This document shows, piece after piece, positions 45,665 through 56,769 of a stretch of DNA of 64,000 bases (within the stretch, counting starts at the first letter, position 1; every line of letters starts with the position of its first letter). A model generated the notes under the pieces. It was given only the letters and a program-made list of their open reading frames with translations. It made no database searches and was not told the origin of the DNA. Source of the stretch: Prostheceraeus crozeri (Eukaryota; Platyhelminthes; Polycladida; Euryleptidae); contig CAJQUW010004777.1 in assembly GCA_907163375.1 (NCBI GenBank), forward strand, positions 434,001 through 498,000. Direction: 5' to 3'. The position numbers and the translations under genes were made by a program.

Positions 45665-45842
45665 CTGGGTTGATGCAGTAAGAATGAACTTGACGTATGA
45701 AGCAGTTTGTGGTGTAGCGCAGAGGAAGGTAGCTATGATTTAAATTCGGCTAATGGTATAGCTAATGATTGATAAATCATAGAGCGCGGTAAGAATTCAT
45801 ATGTCATAGCAATCAACTAATACCAAAGCAATCGATAAAAGC

Positions 45843-46900
45843 ATGCAATTGACAAACCCTGTACATCCAAAAAATGCAATGATTTATTCAATGCAATGCA
45901 ATGGTAATAAATCATTGCATTTTTTGGATGTACAAGTAACGATCAATGAAGACAATACCATTGAAACGGATATTTACAAAAAGCCCACGGACACATCGAG
46001 CTATGTACCTTTTCACTCTTCGCACCCCAAGCATATTATACGAAATATCCCTTATAATTTAGCACGACGAATAAGAATTATTGTGTCGAATGAAGAAAAA
46101 AGACAATACAGATATGAAGAATTGAAAAGACGGTTACTTGACTTAAAATATCCCTCTTGTCTAGTTGACGACGCGATTTATCGAGCGAATATATTTGTAA
46201 CTAACATGAATAAATATGAGAACAAAAAAATCATTCCCTTCATACAAGATTACAACAAACAAAATCCTGACATTTTTGGAAAAATCGTCCAACCATTATC
46301 GTCTAGTATCAACGTTCTGGAAAAGTTCAAAAACTGCAAATTTATGACTGCATATAGACAGCCGAAATCTATTTTATCTCATCTAAGATCAGCAAATCGA
46401 ACAACGATAACTGGCGTTCAAAAATGTGGGGAGAAACGATGTAAATGCTGTGAAATTATAGAATGTGGAAAAACAGTGAACTTTAACGGAAAAACATTTG
46501 AAATAAAACAAAACATGAATTGTTATTCTTCCAACATAATTTACAAGCTCACTTGCAATAAATGCAATCAGTTTTATGTGGGACAAACAGGTGATCTTTT
46601 CAAAACCCGAATGACAGTTCATAGACAACAAATTCGTAATGAGAGATATTCCATCTTAAAAGTAAGCCGCCACATCAATAACTGTGGCAAAGGTTTTCGT
46701 GCTATTCCATTTTTTCTTTTAGCACCTGAGATATCTCGAGTACAGAGAGAGGCTAAAGAATCTCATTTTATTAAGATATTTCATCCTTCATTGAATTCCT
46801 CTTGAGTTAATGATTTGTCCTATGTCTTGGTATTTTGTGTGCTTTGAATTTGTATACTCCATGATTTCAATAAACATTCATTTAAGTGCTTTGACAAGTT
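45843..46900 (+). mobile_element. Penelope-like element, 5'-truncated, RT end plus GIY-YIG endonuclease
   Basis: Frame 45843-46805 (320 codons). From about residue 24 it is the C-terminal part of a Penelope RT: LHFLDVQVTINEDNTIETDI, then YKKPTDTSSYVPFHSSHPKH. A linker follows with a cysteine cluster (C195, C200, C202, C203) typical of the zinc-binding motif ahead of the nuclease. The GIY-YIG domain is at about 231-300: IIYKLTCNKC, FYVGQTGD, the catalytic R256, H260, and RHINNC. The first 20 or so residues are translated from the inverted duplication, not from the native protein. The RT catalytic core is absent. Downstream lie AATAAA near 46868 and a hairpin GTTGACTAAAGTCAAC followed by GAAA, similar in layout to Penelope terminal ribozyme motifs but degenerate. 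Confidence 0.85.
45861..45933. repeat. Perfect 28-bp inverted repeat at the 5' junction of the Penelope-like element
   Basis: 45861-45888 and 45906-45933 are exact reverse complements (GTACATCCAAAAAATGCAAT and on) around a 17-bp loop made of CAATG repeats. The right arm is coding sequence of the Penelope-like protein (LHFLDVQV); the left arm is its inverted copy. Short 5' inverted duplications are a known trait of Penelope-like insertions. Confidence 0.9.
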
Positions 46901-47014
46901 GACTAAAGTCAACGAAATGCATCAGCACTCATAAGGTGGTTCATTTTTAATTTGAGATTCTAGTGTTGGGATTTTAGTTATTTATATATTCAACATTTGC
47001 TTTTAATACATTTT

Positions 47015-47017
<3 letters not shown>

Positions 47018-47071
<54 letters not shown>
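47018..47071. repeat. TA microsatellite
   Basis: About 26 uninterrupted TA units following the Penelope-like element. Confidence 0.9.
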
Positions 47072-47074
<3 letters not shown>

Positions 47075-47793
47075 ATTCTTTCTCTTGAATTGTTATGCGC
47101 TTACCGAATGTACATGCATGTACAAGTGTCACTGCACATACAATAAGTGAGTCAACAAAGTTCCTTATTATTATCACTGTGACACACACTGTGTAGGGAA
47201 ACAAAAGGGAGAGCAAAGCTAAGAAGACAAGGAAATATCAAGTTTAAAAGCAATGTATTCAGTCATAGAAATATCAAAATTCAAAAATTCAAAAATGCTT
47301 CTCTTGCTCGCAAGTTGGCAGTGCATGTGTCTGTGGCAAGGATCTTGTATATTGGTATTACACTGTCGCAGATGGCGGTACACCGGGAAAGTCTGTCACA
47401 ATTCCTAACGTCAGCTACGTCGATGCAATTCATAGTCATATATAGGAGGTCATTCATCAGGCTAAAAGATTTGAATGTGCTATACGCACGTTTTCGGCAT
47501 TTCGAAACATTTGTTTGAAGATGGTCCTTGAGGCTTCCTGTGTTGAAATATTGGTCTCCATTGTTGGCATGTACTCACGAGAGAAGATGTATTAGAAAGC
47601 AGGGCCTAATTTCAGATTTTTATAGACTTTTGTCTCAGTTTCAAAATTGCTTTCCCTTGCTGGTCAATAGTCTTGCATCATTGAATAACTTTACAAACAT
47701 TGCATCACCGCATTGTAAAATTCCATTCCCCTTCAATTGAAAAAAACGAGCACTGATCTTGCAATACTTGAACTATAGTGCAAAGAATTGAAT
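47072..47793. other. No gene recognised
   Basis: Two adjacent short + frames (47315-47518 and 47528-47740) could be pieces of a decayed retroelement C-terminus, but I see no motif that fixes a family. Confidence 0.35.
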
Positions 47794-49557
47794 TTCATTT
47801 CATTTTTATGCAGGGATCGTATTTCACCAAATTGTTTTCGGTTCAATGTGTTCACAAGTAAATTGCGAACGTATTGTAAGAATTAAATAGGCATGCGCAA
47901 AATTCACAATGCGATTTAAAAAGATTAAAATGCACTTTCATGTGACTTTTTTCTACCCGGCGCACTATTAACACACAATCGTCATTAGAGCGCTAATGCG
48001 TAACTAAAGAAAGATGAAGTATTGCTAAGCACGCACGCTTTAAAAATTGTGCTGATTGTATTCATAATCAGGATTCTAAATGGATTTGAGATATTACTGA
48101 GAAACAGTTGAGAATATGAAACCGCATCGCAAATTTATGTTGCTTGAAAAGACTATTTCATTATTTTCGTGTGTACCGTAGATAAGTTATGGGACCTAGT
48201 GTCTTCTCCGTAATAGTGTCAAGCCTCAAACCCACATCTGAAGTCAGCGTCATCCTAAATTAGACCGACGACGCATGGTTGATCGCACCTCCGGAGAATT
48301 ATGATAAAACAGCTGAAGAAATTGAAATTACTCAAAACTGGGCAAAAAGAACAACCTTCTCATTGATTCTACTACGATGATGAAAATCATCCCAGCAGCC
48401 ATTTATAATAATGCTTACTAATTTAAATTATCAATTGAAGTAGTCCTAATGAGGACTAATGGCGTTCTCCAATCTGTAAGTGTACAAATGCAATGCTACT
48501 GTAACCATTGGATTAATCAGTACTTAAAAGAACTCAATGGAGCTTTCTCGTGTCAAAGAATTAAAGTTGATCAGCTTTGGCACAATATCTGGTAAAAATG
48601 GAAATCTTTAGACTTGTAACACTACTCAATCTTAGTGTTAACATAACATTACCATAGATTCCAAACACTGCATACACGGTCAAAGCAGACGTCCAACATA
48701 CTGTGCCGACTACAGAATGGAAATAGTGGAGATAGTGTAGAACAATGGTGAAGATAGGTCAAGGAAATTAAAAATGGATATTATAAAACAACAGAAAACC
48801 GATGGATAAAAAGTGGAAAAGTGGAGGTAAAACATACAATGATACTACTACACCGATTACAAGAGAACTAATGCTACACTATATCTGAGACTACACATGG
48901 TGGATAATGGCAATAGTGGATAATGGAGGTAAACAACAGAACTACAATGACACTCACACGGAAAGCAATCAAACTACACGCTATGCTTAAGAATACACAT
49001 GGAGACTATTATTTCTTCACTTGAATTTGTTATCGCCAGTCTCTTAATCCGCCTTTAATGCGTCATGGAATCCAACATTTCTTCATTTCTTTATAAAGAA
49101 AAATCCCAAGAAATCGTTATTCATAAAACCAAGAACAAGCACAGAGTCATCAACTTTATCAAATATAAATAGAACGGAAGAAATCAAGATCCTCGGAGTA
49201 TCTTTTTCTCAGATATTACACATGGACGATCATGTGAGCGGAATTCTAAAGAAATATAATTAAAGTATGCATGTAATGAAGCTAAGAAGTCGAGGAGCAA
49301 AGAGGGACATTCTCCGTCAAATATATTTTTTAACCATGGGCGATGTTGTTTGATTGAGTTTTACCAATGGCAACGATAGGAAGAGGATGGACCAATACCG
49401 GTCTATAAGACGCGGAAAAGGTATGGTTGCTGCAATAGAAAAGAATCCAAAGAAATTGTAGAAAAGAGTTAAATAAAACTATTCAACAAAATTGTGAAGA
49501 ACCAGGACCACGCTCTCCACCAACTGCTTCCACCAGAAAACCAACATCGCAGAAACC
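47794..49557 (+). repeat. 1,764-bp direct duplication, copy 1, containing a decayed LINE tail
   Basis: Matches 52771-54534 with a constant offset of 4,977 bp at both ends and every landmark checked, with only scattered single-base differences. Its last third translates on the + strand as the end of a LINE ORF: from about 49080, NPKKSLFIKPRTSTE-like sequence, then EEIKILGVSFSQILHMDDHV and MKLRSRGAKRDILRQIYF, broken by stops. LINE-like sequence continues past the duplication to about 49680. Both copies start at TTCATTTCATTTTTATGCAG. Confidence 0.9.
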
Positions 49558-49689
49558 TCTAGGCCAAAGCAACATCGACTTCAGAGATCCACTAAGAACT
49601 ATATCAGTCGCATGATCCAAAGTGACTTCCTCTCACTTTGACTCACATTCCCTTTTCTTGTCTTTTCAGTGTAAACGTTATGCGTCTGT

Positions 49690-51960
49690 CATTTCGCAAT
49701 ATATCTTATAATTATTATTATGTTTTTGAGCGGCAATTTCTCGGTAAATCTGGTTAAATCAGTATCCAATTGCACATTTAGGTATTCCTGAAATTCCGAG
49801 TTTGATGAAGGAAATGGGACAGCATGCTGAGATTCATTGTCACATGGGATAGTCATAGCAAAACTTAATTTCTGTATTTCTGCGTATTCACTTGTATGAT
49901 AGGCAACGCTGACAGTCAGTCTTGAATGAATTCGATTAACATACAAAAACATAAACACTCGTTTTATTCATAGAATATCCATCACATCCTCACGGACGAA
50001 ACATCGTTCTATGCACAAAATTGGACTGCTCAAAGGTGCTCAGTTTAAAGTGTAAACTCATTCAAGCGATGCGAAATGATGGGAAAAACGTCTTTGAAAT
50101 CTGAAAAATGAAGCTTTGTGCATCAATTTAGAACAGATAAATGCTGTAGATCATATATTGCACTACGAAGATTACAGGACAACAAATACTGAATATTTTC
50201 AAAGTATAAAATAAGGAATAGGTGGATGGATGCGGCAAAGTCGGTCATACAAATGATGTAGCCAGGCTCATCAGTAATACAACAAATGATTGTTCACTAA
50301 TGTTACGATAATCTTCAACAACTTGACTCAAATGAGACTAAACTGAATCAATGAAAGTATATAACAGTCATTTTCTATCTAAAATTTAAGAATTCGCAAA
50401 TGATAAACATTAAGAAAATTTACATATTTTTCCAAAGCTAGAATATAAATATTTACGCATTCACTATAACCCTGGCTATTGTTTTAACCGGTGAACTTCT
50501 CATGACTTCCACTGTTCTTGTGTGAGCATGAACAATGAAAAACATGATCACAACTGGATATAATTGAGGAGTTAAATGTCAAATGACATGTGCAAGCCAT
50601 ATGAAATACATGCTTCAGTCAACTTTGATTTTGGGGCAAGATGAAATCAAATTTACGGACTATCAAACAATAATTCAAATCTCAGAATCAAATATCCTGT
50701 GTGGAAGACAATCTAATTAATCATTTCATGTCAATGGCAGTCAGGAATCATTTAGCGATGCACTTTAAATTTTTTCATGACCCTATAGAGTCCTTTCGGC
50801 CATAACATCCGCTTGACTGCATTTTCAGAATTCCAATTCTTTGATGAACTCTGTTATCGCCGCTGCCTATGACATAGCGTTCTGTCTTTCTAAATAAAAT
50901 TATGTTTTATAAATCAATTAAATATCTGCATGGACAAGGAAACAATACAGCAGTTCCAATCAGAATTGTGTTGTAATTGTAATTGCGATTACAATTACTG
51001 CAATTAGTAATTGCAACAATTACATTTTCTGCTGAGTAATTTGTAATTGTAATCAATTACATTTTTAGCCATGTAATTGAGATGTAATTGCAATTACTTT
51101 AAGGTCAGCTCTTTTAATTAACCGACTTTTAAATTACCTTACTCTCGTTGATAATGCTTTAAAATACTTAGATGTGCACCGAGTGTAAAACTAGTAGAAA
51201 TTTTTCGAAGAAATTTACTGCGAAACTAATTGTCAAAATCTAAATTAAGTGCCGGTGTTGTGATATTCATTTTCCCCTTTAATTGCTGATCGGAAAATAT
51301 AAATCAGATAGCTAGTAGTATCAATTTCCCCTCAGAACATGAGAGGCACATAAATTCTTCAAGAAGCCACAGTTTAAATCTTCAAATCAATTTCGACCTC
51401 AACTGAGATATACGAGTGATTGCAATCGTAATAAAATATCCTAAAAGCTGCAAGCTTCGATAACATGGCACTACATCTTCACTGAATCGTAATAGAGATG
51501 ACAGGCGGAAACTGCGGGGGGGAGGAGGATAAAAAGGTAGCAATTTTATGTTTAAGCTACAAGAGTCGGTCTGTATTCCGGGGAGCAGTAGTGATTGACC
51601 TTTGCATATAACAATGCGACCTTGCAAGATAACAAGGTACTTATGGGTCATCCCCCCACGTTTTCAAATTTGTGTAAAATCCGTGGAAGTGAATCAATCG
51701 TCACCAAACTTTATGCACAAGTAAGTGAGGTTATTCTCTACCTACATCCCAAAATTTGCGCAAATCGGACCAGTAGTTTCTGAATTAGGACCGATAACTG
51801 GAAGTGCAACGCAGCGATGCCAGCTGCTTGATCTGACTTCTTATGACCTCACCGTCGGAGCAGAAAGCACTTGAGGTCAACAAAGTCATTTCCCGACAAC
51901 TCGTGAAGCGATGATGACCAGACCACATCCATTATATCAATATGCTTGGCTTAATAAAGG
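49690..51960. other. No gene recognised, except a TAATTG-rich patch
   Basis: No coding frame with known similarity. The only structured feature is the TAATTG/CAATTA patch listed separately. A purine-poor run with GGGGGGGAGGAGG lies near 51517. Confidence 0.4.
50966..51100. repeat. TAATTG/CAATTA-rich low-complexity patch
   Basis: Dense overlapping GTAATTG, CAATTAC and their inverses, giving many small palindromes. Similar patches are common low-complexity repeats in invertebrate genomes. Each TAATTG also fits a homeodomain core site, so a regulatory role cannot be excluded. Confidence 0.6.
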
Positions 51961-51965
51961 TGTGG

Positions 51966-52322
51966 CAATTAACTACAATGACACTCACACGGAAAGCAAT
52001 CAAACTACACACTATACCTAAGAATACACATGGAAACTATTATTTCTTCACTTGAATTTGTTATCGCCAGTCTCTTAATCCGCCTTTAATGCGTCATGGA
52101 ATCCAACATTTCTTCATTTCTTTATAAAGAAAAATCCCAAGAAATCGTTATTCATAAAACCAAGAACAAGCACAGAGTCACCAACTTTATCAAATATAAA
52201 TAGAACGGAAGAAATCAAGATCCTCGGAGTATCTTTTTCTCAGATATTACAAATGGACGATCATGTGAGCGGAATTCTAAAGAAATATAATTAAAGTATG
52301 CATGTAATGAAGCTAAGAAGTC
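51966..52322 (+). repeat. Third, partial copy of the decayed LINE tail
   Basis: Matches 48935-49292 (and so 53912-54269) from AACTACAATGACACTCACAC to GCTAAGAAGTCG, with a handful of substitutions. It lies between the two big copies of the duplication. Confidence 0.9.
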
Positions 52323-52504
52323 GCAGACTTCACTACATTTCACGTAATCGTCTCTCATACAAAAAGGATTTGTCTAATCTGCATAAAATCTGCATATGTG
52401 GGTAGAAAATATACTTAAATACATTTACCTGAAGTTTGGTGGCGATTGATTGATTTTTGCAGAATTTGAAAACCTGGGTGGAGACATAAGTACCGACAGC
52501 AATA

Positions 52505-52745
52505 GGACTTAATGACTTAAGATGCACTTTCATGTGACTTTTGTAGTGCCGGGGCATGAATAACACACAATCGCATGATAACACACAATGATGAAATATT
52601 GGTAAGTACACAAAAGAAAACTTTGCTGATTGTATCCATAAACTGGGTGTTATGGATTTGAGACAAATTATTGAGAATCAGTTGAGAATGTGAAACTACA
52701 TCACAAATTTATGTTGTTTGAAAATATTGTATCATTATTTTTTCA
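52505..52745 (+). repeat. Diverged copy of the duplication's 5' part
   Basis: GCACTTTCATGTGACTTTT, AACACACAATCG, GCTGATTGTAT.CATAA, GGATTTGAGA, CAGTTGAGAAT.TGAAAC and CAAATTTATGTTG follow in the same order as in 47930-48170 and 52907-53147, but with many differences. It ends right where copy 2 of the duplication begins. Confidence 0.75.
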
Positions 52746-52770
52746 TGATGCATTTTTCATTTTTTACAAC

Positions 52771-54534
52771 TTCATTTCATTTTTATGCAGGGATCGTATT
52801 TCACCAAATTGTTTTCGGTTCAATGTGTTCACAAGTAAATTGCGAACGTATTGTAAGAATTAAATAGGCATGCGCAAAATTCACAATGCGATTTAAAAAG
52901 ATTAAAATGCACTTTCATGTGACTTTTTTCTACCCGGCGCACTATTAACACACAATCGTCATTAGAGCGCTAATGCGTAACTAAAGAAAGATGAAGTATT
53001 GCTAAGCACGCACGCTTTAAAAATTGTGCTGATTGTATTCATAATCAGGATTCTAAATGGATTTGAGATATTACTGAGAAACAGTTGAGAATATGAAACC
53101 GCATCGCAAATTTATGTTGCTTGAAAAGACTATTTCATTATTTTCGTGTGTACCGTAGATAAGTTATGGGACCTAGTGTCTTCTCCGTAATAGTGTCAAG
53201 CCTCAAACCCACATCTGAAGTCAGCGTCATCCTAAATTAGACCGACGACGCATGGTTGATCGCACCTCCGGAGAATTATGATAAAACAGCTGAAGAAATT
53301 GAAATTACTCAAAACTGGGCAAAAAGAACAACCTTCTCATTGATTCTACTACGATGATGAAAATCATCCCAGCAGCCATTTATAATAATGCTTACTAATT
53401 TAAATTATCAATTGAAGTAGTCCTAATGAGGACTAATGGCGTTCTCCAATCTGTAAGTGTACAAATGCAATGCTACTGTAACCATTGGATTAATCAGTAC
53501 TTAAAAGAACTCAATGGAGCTTTCTCGTGTCAAAGAATTAAAGTTGATCAGCTTTGGCACAATATCTGGTAAAAATGGAAATCTTTAGACTTGTAACACT
53601 ACTCAATCTTAGTGTTAACATAACATTACCATAGATTCCAAACACTGCATACACGGTCAAAGCAGACGTCCAACATACTGTGCCGACTACAGAATGGAAA
53701 TAGTGGAGATAGTGTAGAACAATGGTGAAGATAGGTCAAGGAAATTAAAAATGGATATTATAAAACAACAGAAAACCGATGGATAAAAAGTGGAAAAGTG
53801 GAGGTAAAACATACAATGATACTACTACACCGATTACAAGAGAACTAATGCTACACTATATCTGAGACTACACATGGTGGATAATGGCAATAGTGGATAA
53901 TGGAGGTAAACAACAGAACTACAATGACACTCACACGGAAAGCAATCAAACTACACGCTATGCTTAAGAATACACATGGAGACTATTATTTCTTCACTTG
54001 AATTTGTTATCGCCAGTCTCTTAATCCGCCTTTAATGCGTCATGGAATCCAACATTTCTTCATTTCTTTATAAAGAAAAATCCCAAGAAATCGTTATTCA
54101 TAAAACCAAGAACAAGCACAGAGTCATCAACTTTATCAAATATAAATAGAACGGAAGAAATCAAGATCCTCGGAGTATCTTTTTCTCAGATATTACACAT
54201 GGACGATCATGTGAACGGAATTCTAAAGAAATATAATTAAAGTATGCATGTAATGAAGCTAAGAAGTCGAGGAGCAAAGAGGGACATTCTCCGTCAAATA
54301 TATTTTTTAACCATGGGCGATGTTGTTTGATTGAGTTTTACCAATGGCAACGATAGGAAGAGGATGGACCAATACCGGTCTATAAGACGCGGAAAAGGTA
54401 TGGTTGCTGCAATAGAAAAGAATCCAAAGAAATTGTAGAAAAGAGTTAAATAAAACTATTCAACAAAATTGTGAAGAACCAGGACCACGTTCTCCACCAA
54501 CTGCTTCCACCAGAAAACCAACATTGCAGAAACC
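52771..54534 (+). repeat. 1,764-bp direct duplication, copy 2
   Basis: Near-identical to 47794-49557, no length change detected. It contains the same decayed LINE tail at about 54057-54440. Confidence 0.9.
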
Positions 54535-56290
54535 ACATTTCATTATTTTCGAGTGCGCCAATGATTAGTATCCACGGTAGTAGATGGGAATGAGAATGCC
54601 ATGGGAATGTAATAATGAAATGGGAAATGGGATGTGAGTGGGTGTTTGATTCATTTTCACATGTAAAGGTCATGGAAAGGATATTGGAAATCATTTGTGC
54701 GTCGCTGGAGGAATTCAATCATCTACACACAAGCGATCATTTCCTTTAGTGGTTAGTCATCATTCTCTTATGACGAGGTATAGGCCTATCCTTCTATCCA
54801 CAGAATTAGACAGTTCATGCGCGTCAGTTTAAGAGCCAACTTACAAAATGTAGCTTCATCTTCAACATTAATAAACATTGTCAGTTAAAGCTTTGGGATG
54901 ATGATCGCAAAATGGTACGTACAAGTAGCTTTCATGGGGGAGAGACGGTACGGGAAAAAACCCAGACCAGAATGCCATTCTCGTTCATTCCAGTGGGAAT
55001 GGGACGGTAAATTCCGCTTTACTAACAAGTCAGGGAGCAAATTATTTCATAGACACGCACGATCAGAGAAAGAGAGAAAACCCGTTCAAAATTTCAATTT
55101 GAGGACAGTGATTTAATTGGCTGTGTTCCACCGCTGCCAAACACTTCCCTCTACTTCAAATGTAGTGAGCTTATGTCATTTCGCGTGCCATTCATTCATT
55201 GAGTCATGTATTCATCTGCACACCTCATCTGTAGGCTGTAAACCATTGACTTGTTCAGACACATCATGATTTGATGGAAACAGTTTATGGCGATCTTGGT
55301 ACAGTATGTCTTTGTCTCTCATCTCATACATCCATTATGTTTTATTCGTAGGCACAAGTTGAGGAATAAACCTTTGAATTTTGAGAGAGAGAATGGCTCA
55401 AATAAATAGTCATCGATTTTGATAACACAAGTTTTTCTGATTTTAAGTAGAGACGACCAAAATGCGTTGATGTTTGGACAAAGCAAGCTTCCGATCATGC
55501 CCAGAGTGTCAGACGAATGATGATTCTTAAACACGCAAGTCAGATGTAAGATATGGTACTTCGTTCTATGTGGGAGCATCTTTCCTACGTTTTTTAGTTT
55601 CATTTCATGTTGCATTTTTGGTGTTAGATCAGTGCTTGGTTAAAACATGACTTTGCTCATTGGTTGATTATGAAACAATAATTCTACTAATATTGCCAAT
55701 TCATGGATTGTCAGACAGACGACTTAGTGCTTTAGATATCAAAAAATGATAACCGTTGGCAACAGGTACAAATATTATGACACAAATTCGCTTATTACCT
55801 GAAGCAAATATTAATTCAGGTAACAAGTGAATTTATCTCATTTAGAGCCCAAGTGCTCCAGCAATTCTCTCGTCATTATGACACAATATGCGGGATGGTA
55901 GTCATGCGAGCAGCATTTGTCTGCATTGTATGTACTCTATTGAACCTGTTATTCAACTAATAGGCTGCTGAGATGAATGAAGCGATGCAAAATGATTGCT
56001 TAAAAATAATCAAATGAAAAAATGAGAAACGGGCATTAGGATGTATCTTTAAAATCTTTAAAAAAACACTTTTCTGCATTATTTTATAACAGATACATAA
56101 TTCAGATATTGTTCTACACAGATCACCTTCTGAATCAAGAGGGAACAAGAGATGCGATTTTTTATGCAGGAATAGAGTACATGAATGGATGATGAAATAA
56201 CGTTTTTTGTGGGAAAAATAACCTTCAAAACGATGGCCATAATTTTGGGATCTTCTTTATCTCCTTGCTAGAAGCTTATTTCAACACAAT
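54535..56290. other. No gene recognised
   Basis: Several short frames (54898-55116, 55319-55615) without known similarity. The G-rich run GGGAATGGGACGG near 54995 and its inverse-like GGGAAATGGGATGTGAGTGGG near 54622 are the only visible oddities. Confidence 0.4.
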
Positions 56291-56299
56291 TGGAAAGCA

Positions 56300-56767
56300 A
56301 TGTTGTCTATGCCATTCACTATGGAAGATCCTCAAAGTGGTCCGCTGAATTATCACAATATGAATGTGTACATAAACAAATATAATGAAATGCAAACGTG
56401 GCGGAGAGTAAAGGAAGCAATTATATGTGATACATACATTGCATGTGAAAGTTATACGCTCAGTCCAGAATCACTTGTAGCAGCAAGCGTGGACGAGGGA
56501 TCTGTGACCGTCAATGCTGAGCAGAGGAAGTTCAGAGGGAACATGGCCAAGTGTGAAGAGCTCGGTTGGCAATGCGTTCCCGTTGCAGTGTCCGTTTACG
56601 GTGGGTGGGGCAAAATTGCTTGCAACACCTTTCAACGTACCTGCTGTGGATTGTCCCTACAAACCCCTTCTTCGCAGGACAGAATGGACAAAGGAAATCT
56701 TCGGTCGTCTGAGTCTCTGCCTACAGCGGCAGAGAATCTCCTCTATTTAGTGCCGAGTCAGCCGTAG
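56300..56767 (+). pseudogene. Retroelement-like coding fragment
   Basis: A 155-codon open frame. Its middle, VTVNAEQRKFRGNMAKCEEL then GWQCVPVAVSVYGGWGK followed by NTFQR, resembles the C-terminal module of some LINE polyproteins (the ...YDELCEQLGWVCIPLVVETYGAWG type). The first 60 residues resemble nothing I know. No RT motif is near, so this would be a short, isolated remnant. The family assignment is tentative. Confidence 0.45.
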
Positions 56768-56769
56768 GC

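Noticed and set aside
46389-46631. 80-codon minus-strand frame
   Set aside because: Antisense shadow of the Penelope-like coding frame.
46880-46930. Hammerhead ribozyme behind the Penelope-like element
   Set aside because: The hairpin followed by GAAA is suggestive, but two of the required core bases differ; kept only as a remark in the element entry.
54446-54718. 90-codon minus-strand frame
   Set aside because: Straddles the end of the direct duplication; histidine-rich chance frame with no similarity.
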